In this document: in pieces, positions 48,890-61,999 of the stretch
How positions within the stretch are numbered: position 1 is the stretch's first letter
How the letters are laid out: each line of letters begins with the position of its first letter
Origin: Solea solea
Taxonomy: Eukaryota > Chordata > Actinopteri > Pleuronectiformes > Soleidae
Length of the DNA: 64,000 nucleotides
Direction: 5' to 3'
Assembly: GCF_958295425.1 (NCBI RefSeq)
Contig: NC_081142.1
Location: 28,306,651 to 28,370,650, forward strand
Position numbers and translations under genes: made by a program
Notes under the pieces: generated by a model
What the model saw: the letters and a program-made list of their open reading frames with translations, nothing else
Told to the model about the DNA's origin: nothing
The model's database searches: none

Positions 48890-49152
48890 TAGTTTAGTTT
48901 AAGTTAGTTTAGCTTAGGTTAGGTTAGGTTAGGTTAGGTCAGGTTAGGTTAGTTTAGGGTTAGGGTCAGGTTAGTTTAGGTCAGGTTAGGTTAGGTTAGG
49001 TTCGGTCAGCTTAGTAAGGGTTAGGTAAGTTTAGGTTAGGTTAGGTCAACTTAGTTTAGGTCAGGTCAGGTTAGGTTAGGTTAGTTTAGGTCAGGTTAGG
49101 TTAGTTTAGGTTAGGTCAGGTTAGTTTAGGTCAGGTTAGGTCAGGTTAGGGT
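48890..49152. repeat. GGTTA pentamer array
   Basis: About 260 bp of GGTTA/GGTCA/GTTTA units. A GGTTAGGGTTAGG-like stretch near 48955 recalls telomere repeats, but the basic unit is 5 bp. Confidence 0.92.
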
Positions 49153-49154
49153 GG

Positions 49155-49540
49155 TGGGACCAGCACGAGGACCACGTCCTCCATTTTCAGTGTCCAGTTA
49201 CCACAATGGATGAGGAGGAGTGAGGAGTGGTACTCAGCCCTTCACCTCTCTCTCTCTTTCTCTCTGTGTTTCTTTCACTCACACACACACACAAGTTACA
49301 GGAGATTTCATAAGGTAGTGATCAGGGATGGAGGGAGGTAAACTCCGGCCTGGAGTCTTCCGTCAGGTCTGGACTGGAGTCACACAGTGAAACTCTGTAC
49401 ATTTGTCAGGAAAGAAAGTGTGTTTTTGTTTTTATTTTAGATCACGTGTGTTTGTGGTGTTTGTTACTCTGACATTCATGTGTTCACCAGTGAAAGGATG
49501 ACACGAGCCGCTTACTTAACAAATAATGTCCCATAGAGAG
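49155..49540. other. nhs intron 1, unassigned
   Basis: Small CT and CA runs only. Confidence 0.5.
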
Positions 49541-49600
49541 GAGGGGAGGGCGAGGGGGAGGAGGAGGAGGAGGAGGAGGGGGAGGGGGAGGAGGAGAGTG
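49540..49600. repeat. (GAGG)n purine-rich repeat
   Basis: GAGGAGGAGG and GGGGGAGG units, all purine on the + strand. Confidence 0.9.
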
Positions 49601-49671
49601 AAAGGAGAAGACAATGAAATCATCTTTGCTTTGTTGTGTTGAGTATTAAGTCTGACCCTGATTTAAACAGC

Positions 49672-49672
49672 A

Positions 49673-49704
<32 letters not shown>

Positions 49705-49798
49705 ACAATGCAGAGCGACGTGATTGGCTAACAGACCATGCACTTCTGACCAATCACAGCTCACTGTGTTAGATGATGCTGTGTTTGTAAACGACCTG

Positions 49799-49837
<39 letters not shown>

Positions 49838-49880
49838 TGACATAAATAAATAAATCACTGTGTGTGTGTGTGTGTGTGTA
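49672..49880. repeat. CA/GT microsatellite cluster
   Basis: CA runs at 49673-49699 and 49800-49834 and a GT run at 49860-49880, which could pair as an inverted repeat. Confidence 0.88.
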
Positions 49881-49884
49881 GGTG

Positions 49885-50690
49885 GAGTCATGTCTTTGTT
49901 CTTGATTTGTGGTAAAAATCTTAAGAAAATAATCAGAAAATTGACACTTAAATCAAAATAAAAGTAATATTTTGTTATTATTAATAATAACATTATATTA
50001 TTACTATTATTGTTATAATACTAAAAGTAATAATAATATATTTTACAGTTTGCTCTTATTTAAAAGTATTCACTTCATTCAGACCAAACATTAATGTTTA
50101 CTTTTTAGTAACATTGTCACAGTTGTTAAATCAAACACATCTCCCTGTTTATGATCTATAATTCATCATCATTGTTGTTGTTTTCACACACACACACACA
50201 TGAATAAGCTTTAAACATTATTCCTGGAGGAAGTGTAATATAAACCGAGACGATTGTTTTTATTTGAATGTTTTCTTCCAGTGATGCAACAGATATATGA
50301 CACTGTTGTATTCTGTATTGTTTTATTTTATTACACAACAATGAACACCGCGAAGTCGAGCTAAACAGAGTTGAAATGCAATAATAAAGAAGTGGCTCTG
50401 TGACACTGCGATCAGAGGAAGTGATGTCAGTGATGTGAGGATGCCTGATGTCATGTGACGTGTCTTCACTGCAGCGCTGGCGTTACATAACACGAGTGTG
50501 TGATGACTGCATGTGCTGTGGCAGAGCTGCTGAGAGGGAAAGTAGAAGCATTAATGTGTGTGTACTTTAGCCTGAAGGAAACATGTGAAGTTCAGACGTT
50601 CACATTAACACATTCACTTAATATACTGTGTGTTCAAGATCAAAGGATATTAGTGTTTCAGTGTAAAGCTCGATGTCCTGAAAATATGTT
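49885..50690. other. nhs intron 1, unassigned
   Basis: AT-rich with ATTATT runs (49975-50040) and a CA run (50187-50200). Nothing recognised. Confidence 0.5.
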
Positions 50691-50694
50691 TGAG

Positions 50695-50750
50695 ACGGAG
50701 AGTGAGACAGACTTTTCCAACAGGAAAGTGAAGTTTGTAAACCACTCACT

Positions 50751-50795
<45 letters not shown>

Positions 50796-51155
50796 TCACT
50801 CTCCCACACCAACGTCCGCAGAGAAAATCAGTGATTTTAACATCACACACACAGGAGTTGTTAATCCACTGCTGCCTCCATCACTAAGTTCTAATGTCTG
50901 ATTTTATGAGTTCGGCCTTTGGAAATTCCACATTCAGTCTTACTGCAGTGACACAAAGTGACCACACGAGGCAGCAGAGGACCAGCAGCTCCTGTGTCCC
51001 GCAGCTAAAATCACTGATTTTCTCTATGGACTTTGGTGTGGGAGAGTGAGTGGTTTACAAACCTTAGTTTCCTGTTGGAAAAGTCTGTCTGACAGTGAGA
51101 TAAAGAAGTGATCATGTGACGTAGACATCATAGAGTTACACTGACATAGATTTAA
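50695..51155 (+). mobile_element. Palindromic MITE-like family A, copy 11
   Basis: Full arms with a CA expansion (50752-50790) and duplication of CTCACTCACTCTCCCACACC in the left arm. The right arm runs through GACAGTGAGATAAAGAAGTG to ACTGACATAGATTTAA. A partial right-arm piece follows at 51205-51275. Confidence 0.82.
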
Positions 51156-51279
51156 TCATCTGGGTCTTTCGTTAAGTTGCTAAAATCAGGTTTTTTCTTG
51201 CGTCTCACAGTGAGTCAAAGTTTCTCAGGCTGGTCCTGGACTTTGGTGTGGGAGAGTGGGAGGTTTACAAACTTCAGGT

Positions 51280-51400
51280 CAGGGGTCACCAACGCAGTGC
51301 CCGCGGGCACCAGGTCGCCCCTAAGGACCATATGAGTCGCCCACCGGCCTGTTCTACAAAATAGCTCAAATAGCGGCACTTACCAGTGAGCATCTAAGTT
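51280..51400 (+). mobile_element. hAT-like terminal fragment
   Basis: CAGGGGTCACCAACGCAGTG, CCCGCGGGCACCAGGTCGCC and CTCAAATAGCGGCACTTACC equal the 5' end of a widespread non-autonomous hAT family. The matching right end is not seen. Confidence 0.6.
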
Positions 51401-51925
51401 CTTTTCTTTTCCTTTTTTTTTCATAATCCAACAGCCCGCGGCCCTTGACGGGGACCAGAGGAACAGAATACTGTTGATTTCATCCAAAAAGGTGAAAAAA
51501 TGGTCTGTGTCACAGCAGGGAAGTCACATCCAGGACAAAATCACACAAACTAGTGACTTGTAAAGCAGTTGTTTTGGGTGAAAGTGAATCATTAAAAAGA
51601 TGAATTCACGCTTTTTGTTACTTCCACGGAGTGAGAGTGAAGTATTGTCTTTAGTGGCTCTGTGTGTGTGTGTGTGTGTGTCTGTTTGTGCTTCCACACT
51701 CGCACTTGCCAATATGAGCAGCAGAGGCCGACAGAGGCTTGTTGCGTGACTGGGGTGAAGTCTGCCGTCTCTTTGATTCATGCGCTCATGACTCTTCAGT
51801 GACGACACTCTCTGACCAATCAGAGGCCAGAGGCCGGCAGTCTGATGACATCACATTTGAACCTCGTCAGACCAGGAACTAAAATAACAGCAGGAACAAA
51901 AACTGCGTCGAGTTGAGTTTGAAGT
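51401..51925. other. nhs intron 1, unassigned
   Basis: A GT run at 51661-51682; otherwise ordinary. Confidence 0.5.
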
Positions 51926-51929
51926 GTGT

Positions 51930-52587
51930 TAGTGCTGCGTGATATGGACCAAAACTGATATCGTGATATTTTTGGCGACATGTGATATTATAACGATATT
52001 TTGAACTAAAAGGGTTAGCTCGCTAGCTCACCGGTTGGCCGCTCAGCTGATAGCTGAAACCCGGCGTCCAGAGTGCACATGAGAAACCCGGAGACAGGAG
52101 ACCAGAAACCTGGAGACGGTAAACAACGAGCTGCTGGTGTGTTTTAAGTCCACTTGGAGCTGAAATCTGAGTGGCTAACAGCTGGTGCCACTAAAAACTA
52201 GCGACAACAAACAGGCCTTACGTCACCAGCTCAACTTTTATTTTGTAGTAACGAGGATGGTTAAGAAAAATGTATCAGAGTAAAAGTACACATTTTATTT
52301 AGGAAAATAACAGCAACATTATTCTTTTTCTTAGCCACCAACCGCTCACTCTCCACCTGTTCCATGTCGTTTTCGTTCACATGTCTGTTGTGATGCGTAG
52401 CGTGGGCGGGACAACACTACGTAGTGCGTACATGTAAGGGGCGTGGCTGAGCAGCTGAACAAGGCTTGTAGGCTCAGAGAGAAGCGGTCGCCAACATAAA
52501 AATAATATATAATATACCGGTATGGTGATATTGTCTCAACTACATATACCGGTATAACTCTTACTACTGGTATATCGCCCAGCCCTA
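51930..52587. mobile_element. Non-autonomous hAT-type element with intact 8-bp target duplication
   Basis: 658 bp. The left end TAGTGCTGCGTGATAT and the right end ATATCGCCCAGCCCTA are imperfect inverted repeats. The 8-mer AAGTGTGT lies on both sides (51922-51929 and 52588-52595). An 8-bp duplication is diagnostic of hAT transposition. No transposase frame is inside. Confidence 0.88.
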
Positions 52588-52681
52588 AAGTGTGTGATAG
52601 AAAAGCTCCGTTTGTTTTCAGAGCACTGAGGTTTTACAGAGAAGAGCTGCAGAGGTCAGTGAATAATAATGAAAGAAATTC

Positions 52682-52682
<1 letters not shown>

Positions 52683-52749
<67 letters not shown>

Positions 52750-52752
52750 TTC
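52683..52752. repeat. (CT)n microsatellite
   Basis: About 70 bp of CT with GTCT interruptions. Confidence 0.95.
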
Positions 52753-53300
52753 ATCTTACCGACCTCCTGTTTCAACTTTGTCCTGAATCCTGTGTTTTAC
52801 GGGAAGAAACAGAGTGTAGAACTGTGAGCGTCACATCTTTAGCTATATAAGGTAAAAAAAAAAAAAGGAATAATAAAAAAGAAATCCTAGGATCAGAGAG
52901 AGAGAGAGAGCGACTGATCAGCTGATAAAGACAAAATGAAACATAAACACTGAGGCTCATCTTTGATGTGCACACACACACACACACACACACACAGCTG
53001 CTGTTTATGTTCAACCACCAACACTAAAAAACACACACTTTTCTTGGCTGGTCCATTTAAAATGTGTGTGTCTAATGAAATGTGTCTCATGTAACAACAT
53101 TCATCGCCATGGTGATGACTGTTAAACTGGTCTTTGTCCTGGGTCGTGTCTTTTTGTTTACCGCCTTTAATTTGTTTACTTTTAAATCTGTGGTCCTCAT
53201 GGTCGCTATAGAAACGGTTGACCCTTGAGTCTCATCACCAGGTGGAGACGTCCTGATGTTTTTAACGAGGAAAGAAACGTATGTGGAGCCAACTAATAAC
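52753..53300. other. nhs intron 1, unassigned
   Basis: Short GA run (52897-52911) and CA run (52970-52997); nothing else recognised. Confidence 0.5.
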
Positions 53301-53304
53301 TGTG

Positions 53305-53598
53305 GTGTAAGTTTGTAAAGCACTCACTCTCTCACACCAAAGTCCATGAGAAAATCAGTGATTTTAACATCACACACACAGGAGCTGTTGATCCACTGCT
53401 GCCTCCATCACTAAGTTCAGATCTTATTTTGTCACTTTGGCTTTTAAAAACCTTCATTCAGATTGAGCTCAGTGACACAAAGTGACCACACGAGGCAGCA
53501 GAGGACCAGCAACCCCTGTGTCCCCGCCAGCTAAAATCACTTATTTTCTCTATGGACTTTGGTGTGTGAGAGTGAGTGGTTTACTAACTTCAGTTTCA
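53305..53598 (+). mobile_element. Palindromic MITE-like family A, copy 12
   Basis: Left GTTTGTAAAGCACTCACTCT, both inner arms, right TGGTGTGTGAGAGTGAGTGG. Outermost ends missing. Confidence 0.78.
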
Positions 53599-53760
53599 AT
53601 GATTTTAATGATTTCTTAATTATATGGAGCAAAGAATCAGAAAATATTCAGATAAAATGTTATTAATTATCAAACTCATTAACCACTTGTCAAAGTAGTT
53701 ATAATAGTTAATTTAGTAATGGATTAATAATGGATTAGTCGTTGCAGCTCTAGTCATAAA
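53599..53760. repeat. Dispersed repeat family B, copy 4
   Basis: GATTTCTTAATTATATGGAG, CAAAGAATCAGAAAATATTC and GATTAGTCGTTGCAGCTCTA. The last is a well-known terminal phrase of a fish repeat. Confidence 0.65.
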
Positions 53761-53764
53761 CAAG

Positions 53765-54095
53765 TTCACTCGTTTATGATTAGATAAACGTCACTTTTAA
53801 ACAGGAAGCCAGTGAAGCTGCGTTTGTCAGACACAAAACTCTGGGATCACAGATGAAAGTTGAGTCTATGGGAACCTTCACTCTCAGGAAACTCGACACC
53901 TGCTGCATGTGAAGCATAAAAGCAGCAGCAGCTCAGTGTCAGTGTCAGGTGACTGCAGGTGACAGGACGCCTGCGGTCATGTGACCAGGACACGCCGCTG
54001 TCTGTGGGAAGCGTTCAGTTTGGCTCTGACACTTCACCGAGCCGACGGAACACGTCCGCTCAATCAATACATCTGTGTTCATTATTTATGTGTGT
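53765..54095. other. nhs intron 1, unassigned
   Basis: Nothing recognised. Confidence 0.5.
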
Positions 54096-54099
54096 GTGT

Positions 54100-54320
54100 G
54101 TTCTTGTATGGGTATCTTTGTGGGGACCAAAACACTTATATACCTTGTGAGGACACTCCTAAAAATGGCTTTTTCAGGGTTAAGACCTGGTCTTAGGGAT
54201 AGAATTGAGTTTAGGTTAAAGGTTAAGCTTAGACAGTTGAGATGGTTAAGGTTAGGGTAAGAGACTAGAGAATGTATTATGCCAATGAGTGTCCTCACTA
54301 TGAATGCTATTCAAACGTGT
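54100..54320. repeat. Dispersed repeat family C, copy 2
   Basis: TTGTATGGGTATCTTTGTGG, GTGAGGACACTCCT, GGTTAAGGTTAGGG and ATGAGTGTCCTCACTATGAA; related to 1046-1285. Confidence 0.65.
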
Positions 54321-54369
54321 GTGTGTGTGTGTGGACCATATTTTGTGTTGTCAGCAGTTGCTGGTATGC

Positions 54370-54770
54370 AGACATCCGCACACACACACACACACACACG
54401 GAGACACACCCTCAGTCCTGCAGCAGCTGTTTGTTCAGCTGGACTCGTGGCTCCACCTCCTCTTCTTTTGGAGGAGGAGCAGGAAAGGGCATGGATGTCA
54501 GCACACACACACACACATGTTGTCTGTGGAGAGAGCTCCAGGTTTAAGAGTTGTGGTGTTTTGATGACTTGGCTGCAGCTTCTGCAGGTGCTTCAGGCCA
54601 CAAATGATTTCCTGAAACTGAGCCAGGTTTTTGTGTTCATTTATGTGTTGTGGTTGTGTTACTGGATCAGAGTTTCCACTGTGAGAACACATGCACGTTC
54701 ATTGATACCAGATCAGCATCATGGCTGTCCAAGAAAAAAACAACAAGATTTTAGTCCCTTAACAAAAGAC
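54370..54770. other. nhs intron 1, unassigned, with CA runs
   Basis: CA runs at 54380-54400 and 54502-54517. Open frames through here have no conserved motif. Confidence 0.5.
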
Positions 54771-54774
54771 TTGA

Positions 54775-54945
54775 GTAATAAAATCTATGTCAGTGTGAGT
54801 CTACGACATCTTCAGAACACGTTCACGTCTTTATCTCACTGTTAAACAGGAAAGTGAAGTTTGTAAATCACTCACTCTCCCACACCAAAGTCCACAGAGA
54901 AAATCAGTGAGTGTTTTACAAACTTCACTTTCCTGTTATTTTGAA
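54775..54945 (+). mobile_element. Palindromic MITE-like family A, copy 13 (arms only)
   Basis: The left arm from GTGAGTCTACGACATCTTC to AGAGAAAATCAGTGA is joined straight to a right arm end (GTTTTACAAACTTCACTTTC). The centre has been deleted. Confidence 0.75.
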
Positions 54946-54949
54946 ACTT

Positions 54950-55515
54950 TACTAGCATTGGAAAACGTAGGCACATGCATTCTATTGTGGTTTTCCCTCA
55001 AATATCATTTGAGAATCTAGTTTTGTAGACATTATGAGGTTGACTTGTCGTGTCGGTGTGATCTTGTGGCCTCGTCTCGTCCTGTGGTCTGTTGAGAAAA
55101 AAACCATCTGGGTGAAAATGTGAACTTTTCCACTTAGCACCTCTTCTGCTGCGCTGGTGGTCCTGTTCATGTTACCACCCAAACACAGAGGAGCTGAGAG
55201 TGAAGGAAAGAGAAACAGCTCCTCATTCACAAACACAGACACAGCAGCTTTTCTTCAGGTCTTGTGGTCGTATGAGGTTCAGACATGTAGAACCTCACTC
55301 CTACTGGTCAACACAAACCTTATAAACCTGGCTCTGAACTGCTGTCTGACCACTGAGAATGTGCTAAGTCAGCAGTCACTCCTGGGTCAAATGATTCTTC
55401 TGCATCATTTCAGGTGAATTCATCTCCCTGTGTTAGCGATACATGTCGTTTCATTTCATCATTCACATGAATAGAAATATTAACTGAAATAAAACGTGCA
55501 AAATAGTAACCATAG
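54950..55515. other. nhs intron 1, unassigned
   Basis: Nothing recognised. Confidence 0.5.
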
Positions 55516-55519
55516 TATG

Positions 55520-55615
55520 ATTTCCTCTCTGGACTTTGGTGTGGGAGAGTGAGATAAAGACGTGTTCTGAAGATATCGTAGACTTACACTGACACAGCAA
55601 TTACTCAATGACACG
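55520..55615 (-). mobile_element. Palindromic MITE-like family A, copy 14 (end only)
   Basis: CTCTGGACTTTGGTGTGGGA, GAGATAAAGACGTG and GATATCGTAGACTTACACTG. Confidence 0.7.
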
Positions 55616-55619
55616 TTTG

Positions 55620-56195
55620 TGAAGTGGCTCAGGTCTGGACCTGAAATGTCTCTTTAAAGCCTGAATTCACCCCAATGGACAGTGTTTAACGTCAGCTGTG
55701 TGTGAAGCAGTTCACAGTGTGTAGTTTGTTTTCCTGTAGTCATGTTGTCGCTTTTATAAAGTGCTTTTTAATGACGCCTGTCTGTCTGACTGTCTGTCTG
55801 TCTGTCAGTGTTTGCTTTAGTGCTGCTCTGTTTTCTTATGTCACTCCACTTGACTTTGACATTGATCTGTGGGTGTTTCCACTCACATCAGTCTTTCATG
55901 TTTGTTTTTACGCCAAACAAGTGACCAAGGTGCTTTTCTTGTTTGGTTGAAGAAGAATCAGGATTCTTGACAGGTGTCGTTTACGACCTGGAACCAACAT
56001 CTGGATTTGTCCACATGTTGAATGAATTAATACTGTGAAATGTCACATTTGGTTTGGTCGAGTTAATCATGACGTTTTATATTGTCTGTAAACACTGTTT
56101 TGTTCTGCTTCTGTTTGTCTGCATGTGACAATGTTACACTGTCACCACATTCTCTGCAGAGTGTGTCATCGTCACTGAGGCTGCAGCCGCTCATT
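55620..56195. other. nhs intron 1, unassigned
   Basis: A short TGTC run (55780-55806); otherwise ordinary sequence up to the large minisatellite. Confidence 0.5.
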
Positions 56196-56199
56196 TAAC

Positions 56200-59100
56200 A
56201 CCACGACACGACAACAATTCATACACTTTACCACGACACAACAATTCATACACTTTACCACGACACACAACAACAATTCATACACTTTACCACGACACAC
56301 AACATCAATTCATACACTTTACCACGACACACAACAACAATTCATACACTTTACCACGACACGACAACAATTCATACACTTTACCACGACACACAACAAC
56401 AATTCATACACTTTACCACGACACGACAACAATTCATACACTTTACCATGACACAACAACAATTCATACACTTTACCACGACACAACAACAATTCATACA
56501 CTTTACCACGACACGACACAACAACAATTCATACACTTTACCACGACACAACAACAATTCATACACTTTACCACGACACAACAACAATTCATACACTTTA
56601 CCACGACACACAACAACAATTCATACACTTTACCACGACACACAACAACAATTCATACACTTTACCACGACACAACAACAAATCATACACTTTACCACGA
56701 CACAACAACAATTCATACACTTTACCACGACACGACAACAATTCATACACTTTACCACGACACAACAACAATTCATACACTTTACCACGACACACAACAA
56801 TTCATACACTTTACCACGACACAACAACAATTCATACACTTTACCACGACACACAACAATTCATACACTTTACCACGACACACAACAATTCATACACTTT
56901 ACCACGACACGACAACAATTCATACACTTTACCATGACACAACAACAATTCATACACTTTACCACGACACAACAACAATTCATACACTTTACCACGACAC
57001 GACACAACAACAATTCATACACTTTACCACGACACAACAACAATTCATACACTTTACCACGACACAACAACAATTCATACACTTTACCACGACACACAAC
57101 AACAATTCATACACTTTACCACGACACACAACAACAATTCATACACTTTACCACGACACAACAACAATTCATACACTTTACCACGACACAACAACAATTC
57201 ATACACTTTACCACGACACGACAACAATTCATACACTTTACCACGACACACAACAACAATTCATACACTTTACCACGACACAACAACAATTCATACACTT
57301 TACCACGACACAACAACAATTCATACACTTTACCACGACACGACAACAATTCATACACTTTACCACGACACAACAACAATTCATACACTTTACCACGACA
57401 CACAACAATTCATACACTTTACCACGACACAACAACAATTCATACACTTTACCACGACACAACAACAATTCATACACTTTACCACGACACACAACAATTC
57501 ATACACTTTACCACGACACGACAACAATTCATACACTTTACCATGACACAACAACAATTCATACACTTTACCACGACACAACAACAATTCATACACTTTA
57601 CCACGACACGACACAACAACAATTCATACACTTTACCACGACACAACAACAATTCATACACTTTACCACGACACAACAACAATTCATACACTTTACCACG
57701 ACACACAACAACAATTCATACACTTTACCACGACACACAACAACAATTCATACACTTTACCACGACACAACAACAATTCATACACTTTACCACGACACAA
57801 CAACAATTCATACACTTTACCACGACACGACAACAATTCATACACTTTACCACGACACAACAACAATTCATACACTTTACCACGACACAACAACAATTCA
57901 TACACTTTACCACGACACGACAACAATTCATACACTTTACCACGACACAACAACAATTCATACACTTTACCACGACACACAACAATTCATACACTTTACC
58001 ACGACACAACAACAATTCATACACTTTACCACGACACACAACAATTCATACACTTTACCACGACACGACAACAATTCATACACTTTACCACGACACGACA
58101 ACAATTCATACACTTTACCACGACACAACAACAATTCATACACTTTACCACGACACAACAACAATTCATACACTTTACCACGACACAACAATTCATACAC
58201 TTTACCACGACACACAACAACAATTCATACACTTTACCACGACACACAACATCAATTCATACACTTTACCACGACACACAACAACAATTCATACACTTTA
58301 CCACGACACGACAACAATTCATACACTTTACCACGACACACAACAACAATTCATACACTTTACCACGACACGACAACAATTCATACACTTTACCATGACA
58401 CAACAACAATTCATACACTTTACCACGACACAACAACAATTCATACACTTTACCACGACACGACACAACAACAATTCATACACTTTACCACGACACAACA
58501 ACAATTCATACACTTTACCACGACACAACAACAATTCATACACTTTACCACGACACACAACAACAATTCATACACTTTACCACGACACACAACAACAATT
58601 CATACACTTTACCACGACACAACAACAAATCATACACTTTACCACGACACAACAACAATTCATACACTTTACCACGACACGACAACAATTCATACACTTT
58701 ACCACGACACAACAACAATTCATACACTTTACCACGACACACAACAATTCATACACTTTACCACGACACAACAACAATTCATACACTTTACCACGACACA
58801 CAACAATTCATACACTTTACCACGACACACAACAATTCATACACTTTACCACGACACGACAACAATTCATACACTTTACCATGACACAACAACAATTCAT
58901 ACACTTTACCACGACACAACAACAATTCATACACTTTACCACGACACGACACAACAACAATTCATACACTTTACCACGACACAACAACAATTCATACACT
59001 TTACCACGACACAACAACAATTCATACACTTTACCACGACACACAACAACAATTCATACACTTTACCACGACACACAACAACAATTCATACACTTTACCA

Positions 59101-61993
59101 CGACACAACAACAATTCATACACTTTACCACGACACAACAACAATTCATACACTTTACCACGACACGACAACAATTCATACACTTTACCACGACACACAA
59201 CAACAATTCATACACTTTACCACGACACAACAACAATTCATACACTTTACCACGACACAACAACAATTCATACACTTTACCACGACACGACAACAATTCA
59301 TACACTTTACCACGACACAACAACAATTCATACACTTTACCACGACACACAACAATTCATACACTTTACCACGACACAACAACAATTCATACACTTTACC
59401 ACGACACAACAACAATTCATACACTTTACCACGACACACAACAATTCATACACTTTACCACGACACGACAACAATTCATACACTTTACCATGACACAACA
59501 ACAATTCATACACTTTACCACGACACAACAACAATTCATACACTTTACCACGACACGACACAACAACAATTCATACACTTTACCACGACACAACAACAAT
59601 TCATACACTTTACCACGACACAACAACAATTCATACACTTTACCACGACACACAACAACAATTCATACACTTTACCACGACACACAACAACAATTCATAC
59701 ACTTTACCACGACACAACAACAATTCATACACTTTACCACGACACAACAACAATTCATACACTTTACCACGACACGACAACAATTCATACACTTTACCAC
59801 GACACAACAACAATTCATACACTTTACCACGACACAACAACAATTCATACACTTTACCACGACACGACAACAATTCATACACTTTACCACGACACAACAA
59901 CAATTCATACACTTTACCACGACACACAACAATTCATACACTTTACCACGACACAACAACAATTCATACACTTTACCACGACACACAACAATTCATACAC
60001 TTTACCACGACACGACAACAATTCATACACTTTACCACGACACGACAACAATTCATACACTTTACCACGACACAACAACAATTCATACACTTTACCACGA
60101 CACAACAACAATTCATACACTTTACCACGACACGACACAACAACAATTCATACACTTTACCACGACACAACAACAATTCATACACTTTACCACGACACAA
60201 CAACAATTCATACACTTTACCACGACACACAACAACAATTCATACACTTTACCACGACACACAACAACAATTCATACACTTTACCACGACACAACAACAA
60301 TTCATACACTTTACCACGACACAACAACAATTCATACACTTTACCACGACACGACAACAATTCATACACTTTACCACGACACAACAACAATTCATACACT
60401 TTACCACGACACACAACAATTCATACACTTTACCACGACACAACAACAATTCATACACTTTACCACGACACACAACAATTCATACACTTTACCACGACAC
60501 GACAACAATTCATACACTTTACCACGACACGACAACAATTCATACACTTTACCACGACACAACAACAATTCATACACTTTACCATGACACACAACAACAA
60601 TTCATACACTTTACCACGACACACAACAACAATTCATACACTTTACCACGACACGACAACAATTCATACACTTTACCACGACACAACAACAATTCATACA
60701 CTTTACCACGACACAACAACAATTCATACACTTTACCACGACACACAACAACAATTCATACACTTTACCACGACACAACAACAATTCATACACTTTACCA
60801 TGACACACAACAACAATTCATACACTTTACCACGGCACACAACAACAATTCATACACTTTACCACGACACACAACAACAATTCATACACTTTACCACGAC
60901 ACAACAACAAATCATACACTTTACCACGACACAACAACAATTCATACACTTTACCACGACACGACAACAATTCATACACTTTACCACGACACAACAACAA
61001 TTCATACACTTTACCACGACACACAACAATTCATACACTTTACCACGACACAACAACAATTCATACACTTTACCACGACACACAACAATTCATACACTTT
61101 ACCACGACACGACAACAATTCATACACTTTACCACGACACGACAACAATTCATACACTTTACCACGACACAACAACAATTCATACACTTTACCATGACAC
61201 ACAACAACAATTCATACACTTTACCACGACACACAACAACAATTCATACACTTTACCACGACACGACAACAATTCATACACTTTACCACGACACAACAAC
61301 AATTCATACACTTTACCACGACACAACAACAATTCATACACTTTACCACGACACACAACAACAATTCATACACTTTACCACGACACAACAACAATTCATA
61401 CACTTTACCATGACACACAACAACAATTCATACACTTTACCACGGCACACAACAACAATTCATACACTTTACCACGACACAACAACAATTCATACACTTT
61501 ACCATGACACACAACAACAATTCATACACTTTACCACGACACAACAACAATCCATACACTTTACCACGACACGACAACAATTCATACACTTTACCACGAC
61601 ACAACAACAATTCATACACTTTACCATGACACACAACAACAATTCATACACTTTACCACGACACAACAACAATTCATACACTTTACCACGACACAACAAC
61701 AATTCATACACTTTACCACGACACACAACAACAATTCATACACTTTACCACGACACAACAACAATTCATACACTTTACCATGACACACAACAACAATTCA
61801 TACACTTTACCACGACACACAACAACAATTCATACACTTTACCACGACACGACAACAATTCATACACTTTACCACGACACAACAACAATTCATACACTTT
61901 ACCACGACACAACAACAATTCATACACTTTACCACGACACACAACAACAATTCATACACTTTACCACGACACACAACAACAATTCATACACTT
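56200..61993. repeat. 5.8-kb minisatellite with higher-order structure
   Basis: About 190 head-to-tail units. The basic unit is 30 bp: CGACACAACAACAATTCATA plus CACTTTACCA. Length variants of 27, 29, 32 and 35 bp differ in the ACA-rich part. Variant units (CCATGACAC, ACATCAATT, AACAAATCAT) recur at an exact spacing of 1947 bp, so 56234-58180 and 58181-60127 are copies of one block. Shorter periods of 609-610 bp occur within the block and again at 60584/61194. The unit has no + strand stop, so frames of up to 1379 codons appear open. They are not genes. Confidence 0.97.
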
Positions 61994-61999
61994 GACTGC

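Noticed and set aside
48890..49152. Interstitial telomere sequence
   Set aside because: The unit is 5 bp (GGTTA), not TTAGGG. Only a short part is hexameric.
56448..60587. A 1379-codon open frame in the minisatellite, and many - strand frames
   Set aside because: The frame is open only because the ~30-bp unit lacks stops. Unit-length changes shift the frame between the same three repeat peptides, and there is no start context or splice logic.
56200..61993. CRISPR array
   Set aside because: Units are head-to-tail without unique spacers, in a vertebrate intron.
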